A stretch of 64,000 nucleotides of DNA from assembly GCA_017416345.1 (NCBI GenBank), contig JAFQCR010000012.1, positions 1 to 64,000 of the forward strand, given 5' to 3'. The notes below the pieces were generated by a model. It worked only from the letters and a program-made list of their open reading frames with translations, was not told where the DNA came from and ran no database searches. The stretch is from Clostridia bacterium. GTDB taxonomy: Bacteria; Bacillota; Clostridia; Oscillospirales; Acutalibacteraceae. Made by a program: the position numbers and the translations under genes. Below are positions 25,748 to 33,687 of this stretch, one piece after another (positions within the stretch are counted from its first letter, which is position 1; each line of letters starts with the position of its first letter).

Positions 25748-26518
25748 ATGCAAGAGAATTTTTTATATGAACTTACACACGATGATATTTATTTCAAATA
25801 CGCTAAAGGACCGAGCAGTCGGTCGGGCAAGGAGTTTCATCCTTTTTTTGAGATAATACTGTTTTTGGGCGGCGATGCCGAGCTTATCTGCGAAACGGTC
25901 AACACACGTCTTGCACCCGATACGGTCGTTTTCATCCCCAAGGAGACCTACCATCAGGTGCTCATAGGCAAGGATAAGGACAACTACCGTCGATGCGTTA
26001 TCAACTTTACCGAGGAATTTTTGCCCGCATCCCGTGACCGCCTTAACGCCTTGGCAATATTTGAATTTAACGAAAAGCTGCGTTATCTTTTTGATACGGC
26101 CGTTTCGATCTCCAAGGACGCAACGCAAGCAAATGCGCCGCTTTTAAGGTCGGTTTTAGAGGTGATTTTGTACGAGCTTTTGTCCGCCGAGCCGAAAGCT
26201 TCAAGCCAAAACAGCCTTTCAGGGGTCACTGCGGCGGCTCTGAGATATATCGAGGAAAACATTTTAAAGGAGCTCAGTATCGAAACTGTGGCCAAGGCCT
26301 GCCACGTGTCACCGTCGTCACTTTCCCATAGCTTCAAAAAGGATATGCAGACCTCGGTCTACCGCTACTGCCTGCAGAAAAAACTGCTCTGTGTTTATGA
26401 CAAAATTTCGCACGGCACACCTGCAACGGCGGCCGCTTTGGAGTGCGGCTTCAACGATTATTCTGGCTTTTACAAGCAGTATAAAAGGATGTTCGGCTTT
26501 TCTCCGTCCAAAAAATAA
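25748..26518 (+). CDS. AraC-family regulator, probably of the galactonate operon
   Basis: 256 residues from the ATG at 25748. N-terminal cupin-like sensor (FHPFFEIILFLGGDAELICE, about 35-55; H-Q near 78) and two C-terminal helix-turn-helix motifs (about 172-256: LSIETVAKACHVSPSSLSHSFKK and AALECGFNDYSGFYKQYKRMFGFSP). Divergent from the fusion-dgoD-SDR-dgoK operon, its likely target, with a sugar or sugar acid as inducer. Confidence 0.88.
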   Translation: MQENFLYELTHDDIYFKYAKGPSSRSGKEFHPFFEIILFLGGDAELICETVNTRLAPDTVVFIPKETYHQVLIGKDKDNYRRCVINFTEEFLPASRDRLNALAIFEFNEKLRYLFDTAVSISKDATQANAPLLRSVLEVILYELLSAEPKASSQNSLSGVTAAALRYIEENILKELSIETVAKACHVSPSSLSHSFKKDMQTSVYRYCLQKKLLCVYDKISHGTPATAAALECGFNDYSGFYKQYKRMFGFSPSKK

Positions 26519-26519
26519 C

Positions 26520-26549
26520 AAAGCCTTCCGAATTTTCTCGGAAGGCTTT
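26520..26549. terminator. bidirectional terminator between araC and the DUF6259-like gene
   Basis: AAAGCCTTCCGA / TCGGAAGGCTTT with a 6-nt loop between convergent genes. Confidence 0.85.
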
Positions 26550-26554
26550 AAGCT

Positions 26555-28636
26555 TTATATTTCCCAAACCTTAACCTCGTAGCGGTCGGCGGTGGCAGTA
26601 ATTTTACAGATGTCGCCGTCAAGGGCAAAGCTGTCGGGCAGCTTTTTATCGGTAATACCGTATTCCGATGCCTTGAACTCTAACGTGAAATCGGCGGCAG
26701 TCTCGGCCATATTCACTGCAAAAATCACCGTCTTGGAGCCGTCACGCATTGTCCACGAGCCCGTGGCGATTCGGTTGGACACGATTTCGCCATCAAACCA
26801 CAATCCTGCACTTGTTTTTAACTTTGGAAGGCCGCAATGGACGGTGGCAGGGCGAAGCATTCTACCGCCGTTGAACAGCTTGGTGTATTTGTAGCGGACA
26901 TCCACACAAGGCTTCAAAAATTCCATATGACGGTCGGAATATACGATATCGGCTTTGTACCAGCCTATCTGCTGTCCGTAGGTCAAGCTATTGGCGGTGC
27001 AGTATTTGAAAAACTCAAAATCATCCTTTTTAACGCCGTGGGTACAGCGACCGATCATCTGGATATAGCCTGCATACACGGCAGGGAAGGCAGGTACCTG
27101 ACCTGCATCGACCCACATCCAGGTTAAAAATCCGTCAAAGCTTTTCATAAAGGCTTCGGCGTTACATTCCGAAAAATTGAAATTGCCTTTCGGTTTTTCG
27201 GCGTTGATCTTTTTCATCATTTCGTTGTAGCCCGTAACACGGAAGTTGCCGCCGCCCGGCAGGTGACTGTGGTCTTTGTTAAAGCAGGGCACACCCGGGT
27301 TGGCCGAGACCTCGTCGTAATAAATACCGTCGATCGGCAGGGTCTTTTCCATCTCACGGGACAGATATTCGAAATAAGAGTGCCATTTTTTTGAGCTTCC
27401 GCATATCGGTACGAGCTGACTTCCCTTGCCGGTTTTGGTGTATTGCGGATACTTTGCGACGAAAAATGTGCCGTCCTCCTGCACAATACCGTGCTTGTGG
27501 CCTTCATTCGAAAAATTCATTTCGTAACCTACATCGGCATCATTCATTTCCCAACTGATTGCGTTGATATACGGCAAAACGTAAACCCCGTTGTCGCGCA
27601 ATTCCTGTGCGTGGTCCAAAAACTCCTGACGGGCAGGCAAAAAGTGTGGATATTCAATGTTAAAGGGAATCTCGTGCCAGTTGTAAACGTGGTATGCCAT
27701 GGGTACACCCAATTTATTCTTTAACTCAATAGGTGCCCTGTACCAATAATCAGGTGGGTAGATTTCTGTGCCTGCGCTGATGTTTTTGGGTTTGTTGTCG
27801 CCTTGCGATTCGGAGTTAGGGATATAGTCGCATATCCAAAACGGCACCTCTTTAAAGCGGTCGGGGGTGTCGGGTCGGCCGTTTTCGGTGATCTCGGGCA
27901 GCCACTCGGCATTGCGTTTTACAAAATCGGCATAGATAAGAGCGGCATCGTACCAATCGCCCTCAAAATACTGCCAGTTACATTCTCCCCAAAGCGAAAA
28001 CGAGTTGGCAGGGAGTGAGGCACCGATTCCGAAAAATTCGGTCTTCAGCTTGCATTCACCGTTGCCTGCTTCGTATGTAAAGCGTTTTGAGGCGGCCTTG
28101 CCGTCCTCAATACCAATGTAGATGCCGCTTTTATGCCCGTAAACGGCAAAATACTGCATACAGTATCCCCAATGCGGATAAACACGTTCAAAGCGTTGCA
28201 CCGTGCGTGTGGCATCGGGAATAACAACGCCTGCTTTAAGCGGTACAAAATAGTCAAGATATTCAGCCGTCATTTTGGGAGTGGGGTAGGTGGCCTCCAT
28301 AACCGAGTGCTCGGCATTATTATTGACAACCTCTACCGACCAACGTATACAAAAATCCGACAATTTTGCTGTCATATTAACGGCAATGTCCTTTAAGCCT
28401 TCGGGATTTTTGAAGCAGATATCAAAGTTGTCAAATTTTTTTGAAACCGACACCTGCTCCCAACGTGAGAACGATGAAATTTGCCTACTTCCACCAACGG
28501 ACAGGTTTTTGACCCTCATCTCAAAAAGAGGGGAAGAAAGCAGCTTGACTTCCCCAAAAGATCCTCCGCAAATTCTTCCCGAATGCTCGGTCATATCAAT
28601 GTCGACCTCAAAATTTTTGCCATTAAGCTTCAGCAT
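26555..28636 (-). CDS. large glycosidase-like protein (DUF6259-like)
   Basis: 693 residues from the ATG at 28636 (GAGGTGG upstream). A beta-sandwich N-terminus (about 1-260) precedes a TIM-barrel-like region with FWICDY (about 264-269), NWHEIPF, YVLPYINAISWEMND, IDGIYYDEVSANPG and FNFSECNAEAF, where acidic residues end predicted strands as in retaining glycosidases. A C-terminal beta domain follows. The overall plan matches the DUF6259 group of gut Clostridia, which is not biochemically defined to my knowledge. No signal peptide: intracellular, acting on imported oligosaccharides. Placed beside the galactonate operon. Confidence 0.65.
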   Translation of the reverse strand: MLKLNGKNFEVDIDMTEHSGRICGGSFGEVKLLSSPLFEMRVKNLSVGGSRQISSFSRWEQVSVSKKFDNFDICFKNPEGLKDIAVNMTAKLSDFCIRWSVEVVNNNAEHSVMEATYPTPKMTAEYLDYFVPLKAGVVIPDATRTVQRFERVYPHWGYCMQYFAVYGHKSGIYIGIEDGKAASKRFTYEAGNGECKLKTEFFGIGASLPANSFSLWGECNWQYFEGDWYDAALIYADFVKRNAEWLPEITENGRPDTPDRFKEVPFWICDYIPNSESQGDNKPKNISAGTEIYPPDYWYRAPIELKNKLGVPMAYHVYNWHEIPFNIEYPHFLPARQEFLDHAQELRDNGVYVLPYINAISWEMNDADVGYEMNFSNEGHKHGIVQEDGTFFVAKYPQYTKTGKGSQLVPICGSSKKWHSYFEYLSREMEKTLPIDGIYYDEVSANPGVPCFNKDHSHLPGGGNFRVTGYNEMMKKINAEKPKGNFNFSECNAEAFMKSFDGFLTWMWVDAGQVPAFPAVYAGYIQMIGRCTHGVKKDDFEFFKYCTANSLTYGQQIGWYKADIVYSDRHMEFLKPCVDVRYKYTKLFNGGRMLRPATVHCGLPKLKTSAGLWFDGEIVSNRIATGSWTMRDGSKTVIFAVNMAETAADFTLEFKASEYGITDKKLPDSFALDGDICKITATADRYEVKVWEI

Positions 28637-28805
28637 TGTGACCACCTCAAAAACAGTCTTTTTTCTATATTACCACATCAACTTTTTCGTTGCAAGGCTT
28701 GAATGCACTACAGTTTAGGGAACGCTTTTCGCAAAAGTCCACCCGCCGTGGAACTTTTGATAAAAACTATAGACTTTTTGGAGTTTAGTGTTGCAATTTC
28801 TCTGG

Positions 28806-28811
28806 TATAAT
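28806..28811 (+). promoter_or_regulatory. extended -10 promoter before the truncated permease copy
   Basis: TGGTATAAT with a weak -35 (GTTTAG) 17 nt upstream. It suggests that the truncated copy can still be transcribed. Confidence 0.45.
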
Positions 28812-29144
28812 GCTTTAATATAAGGGAATTATCCCCAAGCGATTTGCTCACCGTAAGGTGCTTTGATGAATTATCTGATGCTTTCAGCCGTTGTGCTGTT
28901 TATTCCTTTGCAGGACGTTTTAAAGAAGCCGTTTACTGCACGTTTTGGCGGCAAAGGCGTTTATCTTTTCAATGCCATCATCAGCCTTGTTGCGCTTATC
29001 TTTTTTGTTGTGACAAGCGGCGGCTTTAAGTGGAATACGGCCTACCTCCCGTACTCGGTCGGGTATATTTTCGGGATTTTTGAAGATAAGAGTGTGAGAG
29101 GTGACGTTCTTTATCACCGTCACCTTTTCTCAAAGGCTCAAAGA

Positions 29145-29167
29145 ACTCCACAAAACGTGGAGTTTTT
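29145..29167 (+). terminator. terminator behind the truncated permease copy
   Basis: ACTCCAC / GTGGAGT hairpin and TTTTT; a weaker hairpin GGTGACG / CGTCACC precedes it at 29100-29124. Confidence 0.7.
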
Positions 29168-29181
29168 ACTGTATCAACAAC

Positions 29182-29220
29182 AAAGCATCGCCCCGAGGCC
29201 GAGCCTCGGAGAGATGCTTT
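29182..29220 (-). terminator. terminator of the CBM-like protein / small peptide unit
   Basis: AAAGCATC...CCGAGGC / GCCTCGG...GATGCTTT hairpin just beyond the small gene's stop on the minus strand; the T-run is poor. Confidence 0.55.
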
Positions 29221-29233
29221 AATGAGGAGAGAA

Positions 29234-29365
29234 TTATTCATCCCAGGTGAGGAAATCATCATTCTGAGGAGCGCTGACAAGGACTTCGTAGCCGTATTCG
29301 GCGGCAACCTCGGTTTCCTGGAACAAAGACATGACGGAAACTGCGGGCTTCTGATATTCTTTCAT
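29234..29365 (-). CDS. 43-residue small protein
   Basis: Short gene beginning MKEYQKPAVSVMS and ending with an acidic tail (NDDFLTWDE). GGAGG stands 8 nt before the ATG, and it begins 14 nt after the stop of the secreted CBM-like protein gene, so both are on one transcript. Short proteins opening MK(K/E)Y..PAV are, from memory, frequent behind surface-protein genes in gut Clostridia and remain uncharacterised. The opening is basic, the centre hydrophobic, the end acidic. No cysteine or known leader motif. It could be a microprotein partner or a peptide precursor. Confidence 0.7.
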   Translation of the reverse strand: MKEYQKPAVSVMSLFQETEVAAEYGYEVLVSAPQNDDFLTWDE

Positions 29366-29379
29366 TACCTTTACCTCCA

Positions 29380-30597
29380 TCAATATTTGCTCATATCTTC
29401 AAGGCCGAATGCCTGATATATGGCCTTGACCTCGGTGTAGGATGCCTCGCCAAGAGCGAGGTACTCGTAGGAGTCACCTGTTTTGATGTACATTACAGCC
29501 GAGAAACGCTGGCCGTATGCGGTCTTGCCGTCCTTTGTGGAGAGGCCTGTGAGAATCATCTGGTAGGTGTATGCACCTGTGGCGTCGTCTATTGCGTAGA
29601 TAACGTCCTTTGTGCCCTTAACGTAGGCAGATGCGGTAAGTGCACCTCCGGTTAACTTGCCCTCGGCGTCAAACTTGTACCAATCGGCCGTGGCGTTCTT
29701 GGCAGGAATGATGGCAAAACCGATTTCGTCGGCGTTTGCCTTGGTTGCCGAATCAACAGTGGCCTTGAAGCGCAGACCTGCCGAAACGTAAAGGTTCTCG
29801 CCTTCGGCTGCAGTTGCACCGCGGATAGAGTAAGCGGCATTGTCGGCAACGGTCTCGGGAGCAACGGCCTCGTTCACGGGGTCAACGACCGAAACGGTGA
29901 GGTTGTCCAGATAAACGTAGTTATAGCCGTTACCACCGATGGCAAAGTATATGTTTGAATATCTTGCTGCGAGGTAGTTATAAGCATCCTCCGAGCTGTC
30001 GGTTATATCGGTGGTGTCGATAACAAACACAAATCTCTGCCAAGAGGTCGAATATTTGGTGGTGAAACGTGCGCTCTTTTCAACTTTTACACCGTCAATA
30101 TACATTGCGAATGCCGAATTCCAGGTGTCATCCTCAAAAAGGGTAAAGGATGCGCCGCCGTTGTAGCCGGTGATGTAGTTGGTGTGGCCTGCGCCGTAGC
30201 TTGCACCGGTTATACCGCCCTCAGTACCGAGCATAGAGATCACGGCGGTGTCGGTGGCGTTTGCCTTGGCATCAAAGCTTATGATATACTTTTTACCTGC
30301 CATGGCGGTACCCGTGTTGCCGCGTTCGACCTTCAAACCGCTAAAGGTAAGTCTTCCGACTCCGCTTGCCTGAAACTGAAGGACCTTTCCGTGCTCGGCC
30401 ACGGTTGCCGAATCGGGATCGTCGACCAAAGAGATCGCTTTAACTTTGCCGTTGGTGTAATACAACGGCATATCGGTGGTCTGATCCTCCATAGGGCTGG
30501 CTGTTCCCAGCACCTCTGCGGCACCGACCGAAACACACGTTGCAGACAAAAGCAAGCAAACGGTCAAAACAAGAGTGATTGCTTTTTTGAAGTTCAT
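29380..30597 (-). CDS. secreted protein with carbohydrate-binding-like module
   Basis: 405 residues. Signal peptide with cleavage likely after VGA/AAE (about 26). Residues about 40-240 form a jelly-roll module resembling CBM4/9-type domains (KKYIISFDAKANA, then YLDNLTVSVVDP), with aromatic residues that could line a glycan groove. The C-terminal half (AAYSIRGATAAEGENLYVSAGLRFKATV onward) is a second beta domain common in surface proteins of these bacteria. No catalytic motif or LPxTG. RBS CGGAGG; transcribed from the promoter at 30714-30742 with the small gene downstream. Confidence 0.75.
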   Translation of the reverse strand: MNFKKAITLVLTVCLLLSATCVSVGAAEVLGTASPMEDQTTDMPLYYTNGKVKAISLVDDPDSATVAEHGKVLQFQASGVGRLTFSGLKVERGNTGTAMAGKKYIISFDAKANATDTAVISMLGTEGGITGASYGAGHTNYITGYNGGASFTLFEDDTWNSAFAMYIDGVKVEKSARFTTKYSTSWQRFVFVIDTTDITDSSEDAYNYLAARYSNIYFAIGGNGYNYVYLDNLTVSVVDPVNEAVAPETVADNAAYSIRGATAAEGENLYVSAGLRFKATVDSATKANADEIGFAIIPAKNATADWYKFDAEGKLTGGALTASAYVKGTKDVIYAIDDATGAYTYQMILTGLSTKDGKTAYGQRFSAVMYIKTGDSYEYLALGEASYTEVKAIYQAFGLEDMSKY

Positions 30598-30713
30598 GAA
30601 ACATTCCTCCGTATCAAATTTTGTGCGGATGCCGACACACAGTCCGCGTTATGCTGACCTCATACCGTTGGGCTTTGCGGTACTCCGCAACATAGCATTA
30701 CTGCTACGGAATA

Positions 30714-30742
30714 ATTGTAAAATAAAACCGATTTTCAATCAA
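30714..30742 (-). promoter_or_regulatory. promoter of the secreted CBM-like protein gene
   Basis: Minus strand: TTGATT, 17-nt spacer, TACAAT, giving a leader of about 110 nt. Confidence 0.7.
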
Positions 30743-30840
30743 CGTTTCGGGCCACATCCGACGGGACACTTTTGTAGAACTTTGATCTTGGCAAAAAACA
30801 GAACGTGGAATTTCTGCAAGAATTTAATGATTTTTGGGAT

Positions 30841-30868
30841 TTGCTTATTGTGTTTTTTGAAATAAAAT
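30841..30868 (+). promoter_or_regulatory. promoter of the DMT permease operon
   Basis: TTGCTT, 16-nt spacer, TAAAAT; 25 nt further is the ATG. Confidence 0.55.
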
Positions 30869-30893
30869 GTTTTAATGTGAAAGAGGTGCTTTG

Positions 30894-31739
30894 ATGAATT
30901 ATCTTATGCTTTCAGCCGTTGTGCTGTTTATTCCTTTGCAGGACGTTTTAAAGAAGCCGTTTACCGTAAGGTTTGACGGCAAGGGCGTTTATCTTTTCAA
31001 TGCCATCATCAGCCTTGTTGCGCTTATCTTTTTTGTTGTGACAAGCGGCGGCTTTGAGTGGAATACGGCCTACCTGCCATACTCAATTGGCTTTGCCGTG
31101 TCGTATATGGCGGCCAACATCTTCACTCTTTTATGTCTTACCTGCGGCACGATGTCTTTGACCGCACTTGTCAACAAGTATTCGCTTTTAATTCCAACCT
31201 TTTACGGTATGCTGTTGGGCGAGGATATATCGGCATTTCTGATCGCAGGAATCGTGCTGTTGGCCGTGTCGCTGTTTCTTATCAACAAGCCTCAAGAGGG
31301 CGGAAAAATATCGGTCAAGTGGCTTATTTTTGTGGCGCTTGCCTTTGTGGGCAACGGTATGTGCACGGTCACTCAAAAAATGTGTCAGCAGGCCTTTGGT
31401 GACACCTACAGTAATGAATTTATGATGGTGGCGCTCGGCCTGTCTTTTGCCGCATCGCTCGCACTCGGTCTTGCCACAAGCCGAAGGGATACCCTCACTC
31501 ATCTGAAGCGCGCTGTTATACCTGCAGGTGCTTGCGGAATCTTAAACGGTGCCGTCAATCTGTTTGTTATGATATTGAACGGTGTTTTCAATGCATCAAT
31601 GATGTTTCCGCTTATCTCGGCAGGCGGTATCATAATAGTTTACTTTTTGTCAAAATGGCTTTATAAAGAACAGCTTACCCGTCTTCAGACGGTCGGTCTT
31701 TTGGTCGGTATAGCATCGGTCGTTTTGCTGAATTTGTAA
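30894..31739 (+). CDS. EamA/DMT-family permease
   Basis: 281 residues from the ATG at 30894 (GAGGTG upstream). About ten hydrophobic helices in two repeats of five, the drug/metabolite transporter plan; the second repeat starts near residue 143 (KWLIFVALAFVGNGMCTVTQK). DMT members export or import metabolites and sugars. Eleven nt downstream begins a glycosidase-like gene and then a GH78-like gene, so it may import their substrates. A truncated copy of its 5' end lies 2 kb upstream. Confidence 0.85.
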   Translation: MNYLMLSAVVLFIPLQDVLKKPFTVRFDGKGVYLFNAIISLVALIFFVVTSGGFEWNTAYLPYSIGFAVSYMAANIFTLLCLTCGTMSLTALVNKYSLLIPTFYGMLLGEDISAFLIAGIVLLAVSLFLINKPQEGGKISVKWLIFVALAFVGNGMCTVTQKMCQQAFGDTYSNEFMMVALGLSFAASLALGLATSRRDTLTHLKRAVIPAGACGILNGAVNLFVMILNGVFNASMMFPLISAGGIIIVYFLSKWLYKEQLTRLQTVGLLVGIASVVLLNL

Positions 31740-31750
31740 GGAGGGTGCTT

Positions 31751-33661
31751 ATGTATAAAATAACGGTTCCAACCATTGTCACCAACGGCCATTTCAACAA
31801 AGAAAAAACACTTTCGGAGTTAAAAAGAGCAGGTGCGCACCGTATTGCGCTGGCTATTGACCGTGAAATCGAGCATAAATTTTCAAGTCCCCGGAATCTC
31901 GAGCTAATAAAAGAGTTGATCGAGTATTTTGAGGCTAACGGACTTGAGACCCTTGTGTGGCTCGGAGAGACCTTCGGCCACGACTCAAGCCCCACCACCG
32001 AGCCGTCACCTTATACCCGAATGAGGCATTTTGATAAGCACGATATGAAGAGCTTTTGTCCGCTTGACCCCGTGTTTCAAAAGGACTTTACCAATTGGGT
32101 CAAAAACATTGCCAAGTGCGGTGCCAAGATGATAATGCTGGACGACGACTACCGTATGAACTGCCGTTCACAGCATGCAATAGGCTGCTGGTGCGAGCGC
32201 CACATGAAGCTGATGTGCGATGAAGTCGGCGAAACGCTGACCGCCGACGAGTTTTATAAAAAGGCTTTTACGGGTGGCAAAAACCGTTATCGTGATGCGT
32301 GGCTCAAGGTGCAGGGCGGCGGTATGCTGGAATTTTCCAAAATGCTTCGCCGTGAGCTTGACACCGTATCTCCCGCAACAAGGCTCGGTATGTGTGCCTG
32401 TGTGCGCTGGGACGTCAGCGGTGCCGACGTTTTGGAAAATACATTGGCTTTAGCAGGCAACACCAAGCCGTTTTTCCGTGCATCGGGCGCACCGTATTGG
32501 GGCAACCGCCTTGGTGTTATAATCGAGCACATCCGTGCCGAGCTTGATTGGTTTAAAGACTCGGGCGTTGAGGTATTCACTGAGGGTGACACCTACCCAA
32601 GGCCCCGTTTTGCCTGCTCTGCGGCAAGGCTTGAGTGCTTTGACCAGATCCTGAGGATTGGCGCACCGTCAAGCGGAATACTGAAATATATGCTCGACTA
32701 TGTTTCCGATGCCGATTATGAGACCGGCTACATTGACGCTATGGTGGATAATGCCGAGGTCTATAAGGCTATCGAGGGACTTTTTGCCGACAAACAAGCG
32801 GTTGGTTTAAGACCCTTAAACGAGCAGTACCGATTCCGTGAAAAGGACCTTTACGACGGCGATTGGACCTATGTGGGTACCTGGTGCAATCATTTTTGCG
32901 ACCCCAACTCCAAATTCCCCACACATCTGTCGTTGCCGACGGCCTATTCGGGCAACGGTGTCAATATTCTGACCGAGGAAAGCGGACGGTTTGTGTCGCT
33001 TGACGCTTTGAAAAACGGCAGTATTATCGACTTTAACTCGGCCAAAATGCTGATGGATCGAGGAATCGACGTTGGTATTGAGGCCTACGAGGTTTTCACA
33101 CCGCAAAGCAGTAAGGGTCTTGCCGATGTGCCCGAGGAATATTTTATTGAATCGGATGAGTATGTCCGTCTTGACCCGGGTGTCAATATAAAGACTATAA
33201 AGCACAAGAAAAATGCTAAAATAATCACCCGTTTCCGATTTGGTGATGAGGTTATCGACGGCGTGTTCCTTTATGAAAATGCCCAAGGTCACCGCTTTAT
33301 GGTGTTGCCGTTTAATGTGGACGATGCCATCCCCCAAAATGCCAAAATGGGCTGGATGACCTCCTATGCACGCCGCCGTCAGGTATTGCAGTATCTCGGT
33401 TGGCTGGGCAAGCCGTTGGCGGTCTACACCGAGGGTAGTCACCCGTACCTTTATGAGTTGCTGAAAGAAAATGATGAGTTCTTGGCCTTTGGCGTTTGGA
33501 ACCTGTTTGAGGACAAGGTAAAGGGTCTTAAAATAAAGCTGAACTGTCAGTTTGAGGATGTCAGATTTGTTAATTGCGAGGGTCATATCGAGGGCGATAT
33601 GGCTGTGCTTGACACCACCCTTTACCCTTATGAATTTGCAGGAATCGAGATAAAAAAATAA
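31751..33661 (+). CDS. TIM-barrel-like protein of unknown function, putative glycosidase
   Basis: 636 residues from the ATG at 31751 (AAGGAGGG upstream). I do not recognise the family. The N-terminal ~350 residues alternate strands and helices like a (beta/alpha)8 barrel, with acidic or polar strand ends: TLVWLGETFGHD (about 66-77), MIMLDDDYRMN (near 130), MCACVRWD (near 215) and VEVFTEGDTYPRPR (near 275). The rest is beta-rich. The layout recalls GH42-type or related glycosidases. Cytoplasmic. Its operon (permease, this protein, GH78-like enzyme) suggests a role in taking apart a plant or microbial oligosaccharide. Confidence 0.5.
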   Translation: MYKITVPTIVTNGHFNKEKTLSELKRAGAHRIALAIDREIEHKFSSPRNLELIKELIEYFEANGLETLVWLGETFGHDSSPTTEPSPYTRMRHFDKHDMKSFCPLDPVFQKDFTNWVKNIAKCGAKMIMLDDDYRMNCRSQHAIGCWCERHMKLMCDEVGETLTADEFYKKAFTGGKNRYRDAWLKVQGGGMLEFSKMLRRELDTVSPATRLGMCACVRWDVSGADVLENTLALAGNTKPFFRASGAPYWGNRLGVIIEHIRAELDWFKDSGVEVFTEGDTYPRPRFACSAARLECFDQILRIGAPSSGILKYMLDYVSDADYETGYIDAMVDNAEVYKAIEGLFADKQAVGLRPLNEQYRFREKDLYDGDWTYVGTWCNHFCDPNSKFPTHLSLPTAYSGNGVNILTEESGRFVSLDALKNGSIIDFNSAKMLMDRGIDVGIEAYEVFTPQSSKGLADVPEEYFIESDEYVRLDPGVNIKTIKHKKNAKIITRFRFGDEVIDGVFLYENAQGHRFMVLPFNVDDAIPQNAKMGWMTSYARRRQVLQYLGWLGKPLAVYTEGSHPYLYELLKENDEFLAFGVWNLFEDKVKGLKIKLNCQFEDVRFVNCEGHIEGDMAVLDTTLYPYEFAGIEIKK

Positions 33662-33687
33662 ACCTAACTTAAAACGAGGTGCATTTT

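Larger units (their letters stand above)
28866..29222 (+). pseudogene. truncated 5' duplicate of the DMT permease gene
   Basis: The first ~66 codons, with the same RBS context (AGGTGCTTTGATG), match the complete gene at 30894 at about 94% of bases over 28856-29060, without indels. After PYSVG the sequence diverges abruptly and the remaining codons to 29222 are unrelated. Only about two of ten membrane helices survive, so it cannot transport. Two hairpins (29100-29124 and 29145-29166, the second followed by TTTTT) lie in the unrelated tail and would end its transcript. Confidence 0.8.
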
